This document shows positions 1 through 11,087 of a stretch of 64,000 bases of DNA, piece by piece (the first letter of the stretch is position 1; every line of letters starts with the position of its first letter). Under the pieces are notes generated by a model. It ran no database searches, was not told the origin of the DNA, and worked only from the letters and a program-made list of their open reading frames with translations. Source of the stretch: Agapanthus africanus (taxonomy: Eukaryota > Streptophyta > Magnoliopsida > Asparagales > Amaryllidaceae); assembly GCA_030015575.1 (NCBI GenBank), contig JASDDO010000006.1, forward strand, positions 204,977,632 to 205,041,631. Direction: 5' to 3'. The position numbers and the translations under genes are program-made.

Positions 1-1450
1 GCCATGCCTCCCTCAGTATCCGCTTGGACCTCCTGTCCAAACAACTGCCCCTCGTCAGAGGAAAAATTATAACTCTGACAGTCACTCTGTCATCCTCGTT
101 ACCTTGGAAGCCTGGAATGATAACCGTCTCCGAAGGAGGCTGCCGTTATCAGATCCCTAGAACATCCACTTATGTTCTAGAACTGCTTCCGAATGTTTCT
201 CCAGGATAGGATCAATATCAACTTATTGCAACTAGTATAAAAACAACATCTCGTGTGGTACTTGACATCTCATGATTGACTCAATTGCCTAAGCAAGTGA
301 TATGCCAACCATGCACATCCCTCTCCTCTTTAGTCTGTAAGACACCTTTAGAGAGGGTGACTCCATCACCTGCAGGTACACTACCGTGCCAGGAGCCGTC
401 CATTCTAAAACACCTTTATAATGCTGTCTAAGTACCCAGATTGGGACACTTCCCAAATCTAGATCTAAAACCATAGATCTAGTAACCGGAATGTCAGATA
501 TTATATCTATATCCTTCATGCGGAGAAACCACTGTGTGACAACCAAAATATAACCGATCGTATTATAGGAATTTCACTTCCTACTATGTGTATGTCATCC
601 ATATACCAGGACATCACACCCAACTACCTTCTTAACAGATCCATCCCCTATTCTGATGAAATCAAACCTATGACTGTCACATCAGAAATAGACGATCTAT
701 CTCCGTTGTATCCATAAATAGACATAAGCTACTTGTCCACTATGCTTCCGCTGCTCCCAGTGACTACGACAACCCTCTGGCAGAGTCATATACATGTACA
801 CTTCTAAAGCTAATTTAGAATGACGCTATACTCATCCTTCTGCCGGGTCTCACAGTCTGGAACAACATCAATGGCAAGTCTGGGTAAACAAGAACCTCCC
901 TGTCACCGTCCTTGAGGCTACCATTGTACCTCTCGGGTGCCTGAGGTTACCCACCATATCTGCGGAGTGGCCAATGGAATGTCAAACCAGATTGAATCTT
1001 TAGGTTCTTATCAAATTTTGAGTAATCGTTTGTGGTTCTGGAATCACTTCCAGTTCTACCATACTCCCACTACCGTTTTCTCAAAAATCCATTTAACTAA
1101 AACCGTGCCGAGTCAAGAACAATATCACTATTGATCTTCCAGATGGTAGAAAATCAACCCTCGTCATAGCCCGGGTCAACCCACAAACAGCCATTACAGA
1201 AACGTGCCTTGAGTTATCCAGAGTCTGGTTTTAAGCATAAGCCGGACAACTCCCCATACTTTAACATTGTTAAGATATGAACTATTCTTTATCCAATATA
1301 GAAACAGAGGCACTGATTTAATTGGAACCAGATTCAAATCATGCAACTGTCTCCAGTGCATGTCAACTAAATGGAGAGAGGCCAATTAGCATTACTCAAC
1401 TTAGGAGGGCTTCTAATTATGAGTAACCTGAAAGAGAAGCAAGTTTTCTT
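1..1450 (-). pseudogene. Degenerate Copia pol remnant (RT, linker, integrase C-terminus) of element C
   Basis: No long frame survives, but the order of similarity follows Copia pol read on the minus strand. Around 546-620 the RT active site can be read as YMDD followed by IHIVGS, and 289-546 continues into the region after it. About 720-850 matches the RT stretch encoding the KLLKSIYG segment of related elements. Positions 937-1134 match the linker between integrase and RT (compare 12714-12902), and 1190-1400 matches the integrase C-terminal segment. Frameshifts and stops are scattered throughout, so no protein is expected. The same decayed arrangement recurs in element B at 48392-49450. RNase H must lie left of position 1 or be lost. 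Confidence 0.75.
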
Positions 1451-2239
1451 AATCATTACTAAGAACTGAATATCATACATAAGTATCTACATCTTCGATC
1501 ATCTTGAAGAATCCTGATACTTGCAATACCTGGTTCTCTATTTTATTCTTATACCTATAACTTCTCAAAACTTGGACTTTGTATTTCTACGAAATACATG
1601 TCTAAGAACTAGAGAAGTCACAAGTAAACAGAATATAGTACGAGTACCAACCCCTCTGTCCTCATGGATACTGGACAACATACAATACTCTGTATAAGTC
1701 CCCTGAGTCTAATAACTCATTCCCTGTGTGTTGTAGGTTTAAAACTGTGCTTATGGTTAAGAAGAATTACACCGCTGTTTAATGCTCCTTACCTAACCAT
1801 CAACTGATATAGGTAAATGTCATGGACATAATTTCAAAAATTTATATCTCACTTTATAAAAATAAACGTACAGATATATCAATTTGATATTGGTGCATAA
1901 CAACGGATATTCAAAACTAAATATTTGCCGTCCAGCAAACAGCCCAGGCGATTTGTTCAAATATCACCAATTACAACGAGTTCCAATATAATGTGGAAGA
2001 TCACCTAATTCCCAATAACTTTCTCCCACCGATCATCTGTAAAACCATACAGATGTGAGAATTAAACCTGGTAAATACACACCCTGGAGCAAGGACTAAT
2101 TAGGAAATCAGTTTTCTTTTAACAATACACAGTGAAGCTGAAACATGTAAATGTTTCGGAGGGGTATCCGGGTATTCCTAGTAATGCCTCTTCCATTATC
2201 AGATTCACAACTGTAACCGTATATTTCTTTGCTATCTCT

Positions 2240-3050
2240 CCAAATCCCTTTATATGTCTTTAGTCATTACCTTCTGCACACCCCTTTAGGCTAAATGGTT
2301 TTCTTCCTTCCCTACCGTTCGACACCAGCCTATGGTTTGGAAGAAGACTATCCAATAAGCGTAATAGGTGTACTGTCCTAATCCTAGGAGCACTCGCAAC
2401 CCGAGAGAAGCTAAAGATAAAAGACAACTGAATAAACCTTATTCCTATTTCTCCTGAACCAGAATCCATCCCCGAACTGGAACAAGTTCCTTCGAGTTCG
2501 TATATAACCATACGATGGAGTATCCAAATAACTGTGGATCTTCGTAGTGATACGGAGTGTCCTGGAGAAATACAAAGGTGAAGTAGGAGTGGTGATGAAA
2601 TACTTGGTTTGGTTGTGAATAGCAGTCGCGGTTTACTTTGCCCTCTTACTAATCCCTTTATTTGTCTTTACTTAATACCTTCTGTACACCATCGTTAGGC
2701 TAATTGGTTTTCTTCATTCCCCACCGTTTGGCACCTGCCTATGGTTTGGAAGAAAACTATCCAATTTGCATAATATGTGTACTGTCCTAATCTAAGGAAC
2801 ACTCGCAACCAGAGAGAAGGTAAAAGGAAAAAGACAACTTAATAGTCCTATTCGTTTTCTCCAGAACCGGAAACCATCCTCGAATAAGTTCCTTCGAGTT
2901 CGTATATAACCATACGATGGTTTTATCCAATGGAAGTGGATGTTCGTAGTAATACGGGGTGTTCTGGAGAAAAGGGTAAAAGTAGGAGTGGCAATGAGGT
3001 ATGCAATTCTGAAAATCCAAAAGCCAGTGTTTTAAGAAGGTTCAGTTAAC
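2240..3050 (-). repeat. Tandem duplication of about 410 bp inside element C
   Basis: Two adjacent diverged copies start near 2242 and 2651. Both contain a phrase like aatccctttat, then ggttttctt, then atggtttggaagaa. The same pair occurs in element B (about 50352 and 50762), so the duplication predates the spread of the family. It lies where gag and protease would be expected; I cannot recognise a protein in it. Confidence 0.75.
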
Positions 3051-3059
3051 TTGTTCACT

Positions 3060-5374
3060 GAGTCATAGTCAAGGGTCGGGTCATGATAGCTGCCAAAGAG
3101 AGAGAAAAGAAACACTCAGCGTGCACTCTAACCTAGATCAGAATGGTTATCACTTTATCTAATCAGGAAACCTCCCACTGTAACCTCAAATTCTCCTCCA
3201 AACCTGAAAGAAGAATTAGTCGGGATCACTCGAGGAGTAAACCAACTCATCAGTGGGAATCGGGATCCAACTATCATCGCATGATAACCTGATAGAATCC
3301 ACTCAAGTCATCACACTCCAGAAGGTATGCTCATGCCTGGCAAGTTTCAGTTTCTTTAGAAACTCCCGATGTGTGTTTTTACCCCTAGGACCCAAGTGAC
3401 CTTGACTGAGCCAACATATCAAAGGATCCTAGCCAAGTTCAGCCTGTCATTATCTTGATTGCATTAGACCCACCCGCACGAGTCCTTGACTGAGCTAAAA
3501 TGATCGTACAACTGTCCTAACCAATCACATATCCATAAGACAGAAAAGCATTACAGAGCTACTGCACACTACGCCTCGGCTGAGCACGACATACGTAACA
3601 CGAATACTAAGCAATACTAATATGAAATGACGGTGGGCTATGGTTGGTTTTTGGCGAAAAACCTTTAACGTAATGAACTTGATATCGTTGAAGGAACCGG
3701 ATAGCTTTTTATAAAAATATAGTGGCGAAAACCTTTGCTAAAGAGGTCACTCCCGGTGAAGGGATCTCGGCTCTTTACCCGTAGAATGAGGTGCAGAATA
3801 TTCCAACTGAATACCACGATGCAAAGCAAAAAGTAATCGAATAAAGTGAAGTTATCACACTAACGCAAACTTCTGTCCAAGGGGTCACTCCCGGTGAAGG
3901 GATCTTGGCCCTTGCCTCGTCGACTGAGGTGCAGGATATTCCAACTGAATATCACTGTGCAAAACAAAAGAGAACGTCCTTGCAATAACAGCTTTTTGAA
4001 AAATGTTCCAACAACATCAGAATAGGTTTGTTTAGCTTGCATTGATCCGAATCAACGCAGTCCCATCAATTGATCACACCATAATCCAACGAAAATATGT
4101 TGTACGTATATGCCATCCGCATACGCTACTAGGTCCCATCATCACCCGTTAGGTTACTTAACTAACGACAGAGCGGGGATTGGACTAGCGCGGGTATAAA
4201 ACATATACAACATCTACTAGTATATATATCAATATATAATATTCACTCAAGGCGTGATAAAATGCAACATCACAGAAATGTAATCAGCATCACAGAACAA
4301 TACAGATAATCTGGGATCCCCGGGTTTCATAGAGTCGCTATTGAAACCCGACGTTCCCCTGGTCGTGTGGATCGCCTGTGCAATGAAATCCTAGACCCCT
4401 ACGGGCGCGGCAAGTTACCCGCCAAAACTTGAAGCGAGGCAGCCCCCTTCAACAAAGTGAATGGACCACCCAGCACTTCACGGAATCCGGCAACTTGAAC
4501 ACCCCTCCTTGGGGCAACCTGTACCCCCTACGAGTGCGGCAAATAGAACGCCAATTCTAGAGTGAAGCCCCCTTCATCTCAAAGCCATGAGATGCGGGCC
4601 CGTTGCCCTCTAGAACCCGGCTATCCGTGAACCCCTCCGCGGGGTAATCCTTGTATAGAAAGTAAAATATACAACGGGTACATCGACCTCAGCCCAGTCG
4701 TGCCCCAAAAGAATAATATACAAACAGGCAGTGACGGCAGTCCACATGTCGGACGCTCGCCCTGCAATATCAAATGTACAAATATAACCAAACTGTACTA
4801 CCATTGCATCCAAGCTATCTACCACGACAAATCCGCAATATCACAGCACAACACAGAACATCAACGTAAATGTCACGTTCGCAAATCCGTCTAAAAGAGC
4901 TATAGCAATTAACATGATTTACCGCTCGAATGACATTCACGGTCGCAGATATAATGTAAATACTGTGAACTAACGTATTTAAAATTTTCGATCGACAAAA
5001 TTTCCCGAAGTGGGCCCCAAGCACAATTCCCAGTACTCAAACAAATCTGGGCCCAAACAAAAAATACCAGAAACCCCATTTCTATGTCAGAGACCACTGT
5101 GGAAATTTTGTTTGACTGATGCTACAGTACGGCGGAGGAACCGCGGCCAAAACATGGGTACGGCCGCGGTTCCGCCGCGCTACAGTGAAATCAGCATACA
5201 AAATTTCTGCAGTTTTCTTAGAAAAGCCTGCTTCATTTTCTGCAATACTCAAAGTAATTTTTTGACGACAATAAAAATCCGATAGAAAGTTCAGTATTGG
5301 AAATGCAGTTTCGGAAATTTCGTTCGATCGAAATTCTAAACACGTTAGAGCAAGCTAGTAATGGTTAATGGCGT
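3060..5374 (-). other. Untranslated leader of element C between PBS and coding remnant
   Basis: This long stretch has no gene. It is collinear with the leaders of B (51170-53583) and, more distantly, D (40366-42378). It contains a 138-bp tandem duplication beginning at 3745 and 3883 (shared phrase ggtcactcccggtgaaggg), repeated modules of the type cccctacgggcgcggcaa (near 4395 and 4526), and a GC-rich hairpin at 5129-5178. In LTR retrotransposons this region commonly carries packaging and dimerisation signals; that role is inferred here. Confidence 0.65.
5129..5178 (-). other. GC-rich hairpin in element C leader
   Basis: A 12-bp perfect stem (5137-5148 pairing with 5162-5173, arm GGAACCGCGGCC) encloses a 13-nt loop. 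After one mismatch the pairing continues for four more base pairs. The hairpin is flanked by a direct repeat gctacagt (5121-5128 and 5179-5186 region). It lies about 200-245 nt downstream of the PBS in the element's own orientation, the same distance as hairpins in B and D. Confidence 0.7.
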
Positions 5375-5387
5375 GGCTCTGATACCA
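5375..5387 (-). other. Primer binding site of element C
   Basis: On the minus strand this reads TGGTATCAGAGCC, the usual plant Copia primer site complementary to the 3' end of initiator methionine tRNA. It directly abuts the LTR end at 5388 and fixes the element's orientation. Confidence 0.93.
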
Positions 5388-7431
5388 TGTAAGTCTACGT
5401 TAGCGCCCCGGCCGTCTGTCCGAGGCCAAAAATGCGGAAACGAAAACTTTTTCAAAACTTGAAATCGGCGCTATCGTATGCTTAAATCCCGGATTGAACC
5501 ATTAACCTATAAACTAGCAACTAGAGAAGGGATAGAAAAGCTATACTGATCGATCCTTGTCCTTCGGTCTTTGGCCACCATCCCAAGCTCCTCGCGGCAT
5601 CACCGAGCTCGATCTCCTCGTCGGAAAGGGCACCATATCATCGAGTCTTTTTACGGGCTCCCGCTTCATCCGAAGCAACTCGGGCACGAAGTTCGCCAGC
5701 CGACGTGTCCAAGGCGATGTATAGAATCTGTATGATAACTTTGTCTCAAGCATCGATTGATTCTCATCACATGAGAGTGTATGGATGGAGGTTAGAGATG
5801 ATGCCTTTAATGGAGGTTGTGAGCTAGAGCAAGAAGAAGAAAAAGAAGCCTTTTTCTTTCTTGTGTTCTATTATGATAAAAAGAGAGAGTGAGAGTATGA
5901 ATGAAAAATACAAGAGCTAACCCTTACTCATGGCCGCCCTCCCTCTCTCCTCTTATCATATCAACACACAAATAAAGCAATAATGTGACATATGCACATA
6001 AAAAGAGACCATGAGTCACTACCCTTGCACATGCCACATTAAATGCACAAAATGATGATTTCTAGCTCATAATTTCCATATGAAAACATTAATCCAAATG
6101 TTTGCAACAAAAAAAAGATACGGCAACATCTAAAGTAAACTCATGACGGATCACAAGGATACCCCTCACCTGTATATACATACCTTCATCCGCATTCCGA
6201 CCGAATGCGAATGCGATGAGACTAAAGTAATCCAACAAATCTAATACTAGGATCCGGCTTAAACCAAAGCCCACTATATAATCCGTCCGATCATGATCCG
6301 TGCACTACTGCACGTATATAATCGAACCCTGCCATATATCATACGGCCTCTACAACGTTTCGCCCGAAATTTGAGAAACTGTCTTTGGGGGACTCTAAAG
6401 ACTCATCAATACTTCAGCTGTGGATTTAACCACTAGCACGTCAAAGGTACTAGCCGTACGTAACGGACTATGAGGTATTGACCAAAAGGGAGGTCAATCA
6501 GCGAATTCATCCCGACACCCTACTGAGCCTATTAGTGACAATATCCGTACAGTTCGGTCCGTTCGTCTATGAGCATCGCATGGCGGGCCTAGGGGATTGG
6601 TAAAAGTCAGACCCCCAAAAGTGGTACAAGTCGTGTCGGAGTGTAGCCCAGAACACCCTGAGATACTACTGGAATACCTACCAGTAAATCTCCTGCCTTG
6701 GCCAAGGACTTCGTGTAATGGCTCTCCTAGACACATCGAGATCTCATCCCCAATACCGGGAGAGAAGAAACCCCTGCCGATCCGCTCACTTCCTCCATGT
6801 GGCTTGGGACTGTACCCAACTAAAACCTGTTTGCACGACTCCTTTGAGCCGTGGTAGGGTAGTAATCAAAGTACAGTGGGAACTCACACGAGACAAATGA
6901 CGATCTCAGGTCGATGAACTAACCTGTACACATGTCACCAGGGAGCTGCTATCTGACGTCAGGTATAATACCAACTAGCATGTTCCCGGCGAGTCCTGTC
7001 CGGTGTACTCATAACCCAATGAGCACCTGTATACATCTTAGGTGAACCAACAGACACCAATGGCTTGTAAGACCGGCCACCGCCTCTCGTCGGGGTCTCG
7101 ACTGTATATTCTAGTCTACTAATGGAGTATCGATGCCCTGTCTCGAAAACTCCCATGACTAGGGACCTTATAAGGATGTGCTTATAGACCCCAGCTCCCA
7201 CGTATATGATCGCCATCATACTGCTGGCAGTCAAGAAAGAATCCTAAGGGCTCTATCAACGTGTAATAGCGACCTGTAAGGTCACCTAAAGCAGTACACG
7301 ATGATAAAGATAAACCAGATAGCATACTATCATCTTGAGTAAGACTGTCCTACCGGTATAGGTCCTCCCTCAATCATTGCAATCACGTGCCTGTGATCCA
7401 ATAATTGACTCTGAGGGCACTATATCCAACA
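5388..7431 (-). repeat. 5' LTR of element C (2,044 bp)
   Basis: The LTR begins TGTAAGTC next to the PBS and ends CCAACA at 7431. It aligns along its length with B's right LTR (53597-55646), for example at the gatgtgcttatagacc and tccgttcgtctatgag phrases. The five bases after it, gcttc, would be one copy of the target duplication; the other copy is outside the window. Confidence 0.88.
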
Positions 7432-9088
7432 GCTTCATGTGGACTTCCGAGACGAAAACACATCGATTTCATCTAAGAGAGGAGCTTAGTAGGTGAGCAG
7501 ATTTATATCTACGGGGGAAGTCGGGTGGATGGCGCATAGCACCCCCGCAACCATTGATTTGGAATGATCGTTAAATAAATTATAGTTTTGATAAAGGATG
7601 CTACGAACTTAAGATAACATGATTATAGGATTTAGAAAGAGATTATATGATAAAAGTTGACACTAATGAATATATATTGGCTTGAGAATATGATATAGCT
7701 ATATAAGATAACATGATGTGGGATATTGAGATGATATATATAGATGACTCGAATTGATATATGAGAATATGAAATGAGAAGTGATTCATGATAAGTATGA
7801 ATTGAAAGAGCAAAAGTATGGGTTGATAATGATAGGATATGAGATCGAGATCGATATGAATTGAGATTAACAAGATATGACGTATATGCAAGATTACATG
7901 ATATAAGATTGATATAGATGTATTATATGATTAATAAAGTATGCCGTATGAGATTATAGATCCGTACCTTTGCTGGTGAATAGGATGATAGATTCCCTAC
8001 TCTGTTTGTGACAGCGTACGATGGATTACCGTACGCGATGTGTTTACCGAATGTTTTATCCGCGCTCATGAATTGTGAATGATGATCGAGGATATTGCCA
8101 CACTTAATACTATGAGGCAGGATCAGTAACATAAAGTGGCTACCTTATTATAGTTCATATTTTGTTGGATTATTCCTCTTGTGATACCTATCATGTTTCC
8201 AATATTTAATTTTATAAGATATCATAGCTAGTACACCTGCACAATTACCGTTGATACGCATGTTACACTTACACAGATTTGTCGGCTCATATACATTCAT
8301 CATCAGTAATTGCCATGCCATTTACACAGTAGAACTGCCATATCATGAGATTAATCTTAAACGTAAAAGTATATTAATTGTTCGGTACTATCACTTGACA
8401 TGCTTGCATGATATACTCGATATGCTCATATTACTACTCTATGTTGCATACGTCGTACTTTATGGTTATATGATTGAGATGCTGTTTTTATGAGATCTCT
8501 AGATTTGAGAACCACCGTTTAATTTAAAAGGAAATTTTGTATTGTTTTAAAAACGCGTTTTATCTTGATATGATATTTCGAGGCGTCCACCATGAATTTT
8601 CTCGGTTCTGAGCTATGATTATACCCGATTCGAGGAGCGATAGGCACCGTCTGCGGGTACATGGTAGACCCGCAGAGGTACCCAGTGGAAAGAAGACTCG
8701 TATAGAAAGGCGGTGAGCCCGACGGAAGGAGCATTACCTACCGGTGATAGTTTTGGGCTCGGCGGTGGTCTAGGCGATACCGACCGGAGTCGTGAGATGA
8801 TATGGGCTGATCCGGACTGACGGAGCCCGAGATATTTTGGCACGTCGGATAACTGGAGGATACCGACCGTAGTCATGATATGGGCTGATCCGGACGGACG
8901 GAGCCTGAGATATGAGGATTTACGTGTCGATACTGGACACGGGTTTTCTTGATGTTTCTAGTGTCGGTGTTTGACAGTCAGCTTACATGATTTTGATGTG
9001 TCGTTGATGGACACACGTGGTTGATATCCTCATATATATATACATGCTTATATTTTCATGATGTTCGAGTGTCGGTGTCGGACACTCA
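7432..9088. other. Unassigned AT-rich spacer between elements C and A
   Basis: No coding region or LTR boundary is recognisable. Positions 7560-8560 are AT-rich with many gatat/atatg words. Two copies of a repeat 83 bp apart start at 8776 and 8859 (shared phrase gatatgggctgatccgga). Several gtgtcggtgt words follow near 8960 and 9070. It may be a worn-out repeat of another family, but I cannot name one. Confidence 0.5.
8776..8915. repeat. Short direct repeat, 83-bp spacing
   Basis: Two diverged copies begin gataccgacc at 8776 and 8859 and both continue into gatatgggctgatccgga and cggagcc. Function unknown. Confidence 0.7.
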
Positions 9089-11087
9089 TGTAAGTCGACG
9101 TTACACACCCCACGGGTTGCGGGGAGGCGGAACGGGTAAAAAACGATTTTTGCAAACAAGGTAACATCGACTTTAACACCAAGGTTTTTTCTAAACTATA
9201 ACTAACAAGCTAACTAGAGGTTTTTATCTACTATGTAAGAATATTATACCTAAAGTTCCAAGTCCTTCTTGTCTTCCCGCTGTCCTCCTTCACCTCGCGA
9301 GCTCCTTGGAGTGGAAATGGATATCACCTCCTCGTCGGCTTCTCGAAGTAGTAGAAGATCTACCCGAGAGTTCCAACCTTGAGCTAAAGCTCCAAGTTGA
9401 TCTAACTAGATCACTTAGTGTGCTAAACTGAGCAACGTAGAATGAGTAGAGTGTGATTTAGAGTAGCTAAGTCTCACTAACCCTTGATTATCAACACATA
9501 ATACACTTGGGTTTGAGAGGAAGAAGGAGAGAGCAAACTTGAGGAGAGAGAATCAATTTGTGATAATTATAATTAAAAATAGAAAACTTATATATGTCCA
9601 AAAGCATGGCATGGAAAATATCTCATCAAAATATCTAGAGCCAAAAATATTTGACAAAAAAAATCTAAGGTCAAAAAGTCAATCCAAGTCAAATGGTCAA
9701 CATAAGTAGCCATGCCACTAAATTATCATTTATCAAAAATAATAAAACCTTTCCTCCACCTCATATTTGTTTTGACCAAGTCAATGGTTAAAACCCTGAT
9801 GAGGTGTCTCCTTCTATACCCCCTCTCATTCGTCTATACATACCCGCATCCGTGTTCCGAAAAACACGAATACTATGAGACGAAGCTAATCCAATAATCA
9901 AATACTAGGATTCGGCTTAAACCAAAGCCCACTAGTATTGTCCTCTCGAACATCACACGCGTACAAGTATACGTATGTGATCGAATCCTGTCGTAAAACC
10001 ATACAACCTCTACATCGTTTCGTCCGAAGTTGGGAAACCCTCTGTGTGGGACTCTAAAGACTCGACTGTACTCTGGCAATAGGTTTAACCACAAGCATGT
10101 CAGCGGTACTATCTGTACGTAATGACTACCCAGGTATCTGTCGATAAGAAGGCCAACGAAAAAGCTCATCCAAACTCCTACTGAGCCTACCTGTGGCAAT
10201 CTCCGTAGAGTCTGGTCTGTTCGTCTAAGAGTGTCGCATATCGGGCATAGGGGCGGTATACGTCAGACCCCTAATAGCGGTATAAGTTATGTCGGAGTAC
10301 AGTCCAAAACACCCTGAGAAACTACTGGAGTACCTACCAGTAAATCTCACTTGCCCTGACCACGGACTTTGTGTAATGGCGTTCCGAACACAGCGCGACA
10401 TCAACCCCCAATACCGGGAGAGATGAATCCTATCTAACCACCACTGCCTCCAAGTGCTTCGGGACTGCACCCAACTACTACCTGTTTGCACGACTCAATA
10501 AAGCCGTGGTAGGGTACCAATCTAAAAATAGTGGGAACACACTTGAGGCGAAGTAGTAGTGTCAAGTCAACGGACTAAGCTGTACGCATGTCACCTGGAA
10601 ACTGCTACCTGACGATAGGTATAGTACCAACCAGCAGTTCCCTACGAGTCCGTCCAGTGTAACTCATAACCTAATGAGCACCTGCATACTATCTCCAGTA
10701 CGACGTACTGATGGCTGTGGGACAGACCATCTCCCCTGCTGGGATGAGAAGCGTTTACACTAGTCTACTCTGGAGTATCGATTCCATGTCTCGATAATCT
10801 TACGACTAGGGACCTATATAAGGTTGCGCTTATAGACTACCCACCCCCACTAGTGTGACTGCCATCACAACGCTGGTAGTCAAGCAAAGATCCTAAGGGC
10901 CCTATCAATATGTATTAACGATATTTAAAAGAAACATATACACATATTAAGATAGATACAAACCAAGTAGCATACTACTATATCGAGCAAGACTGTCAAA
11001 AATCCGTGTATATATCCCAAGCTTCCAAAATGTAATATACAAACTAGAATTATACAATAATGGCCTCTAGGGCATATCACACTAACA
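9089..11087 (-). repeat. 3' LTR of element A (1,999 bp)
   Basis: It starts TGTAAGTCGACG and ends CACTAACA, followed by the complement of a polypurine tract (atttcccacttgtact). It aligns with the 2,086-bp LTRs of element D over the last kilobase, including cctctagggcatat near the end. The five bases to its left are actca; the matching duplication is outside the window. Confidence 0.88.
9587..9700 (-). promoter_or_regulatory. Putative LTR promoter of element A: TATA box and W-box cluster
   Basis: On the minus strand TATATAAG lies at 9594-9587. About 75-110 bp upstream of it four TTGAC words occur (GTCAA on the plus strand at 9670, 9678, 9688 and 9696). TTGAC followed by C or T is the core of the WRKY-factor W-box in plants. 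A TC-rich stretch follows downstream (9480-9560), as in a leader. Factor binding is inferred. Confidence 0.6.

Larger units (their letters stand above)
1..7431 (-). mobile_element. Element C: decayed Ty1/Copia LTR retrotransposon, left end outside window
   Basis: The element reads on the minus strand. From right to left it has a 5' LTR, a primer binding site, a leader of about 2.3 kb and a degenerate internal region that runs off the left edge. The whole internal stretch aligns with 48101-53596 of element B: both contain the same opening words, the same 410-bp duplication and the same leader repeats. Its 3' LTR is not in the window, so its age cannot be estimated. I infer a non-autonomous Copia family related to elements A and D, because the LTRs and pol remnants are similar. 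Confidence 0.9.
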
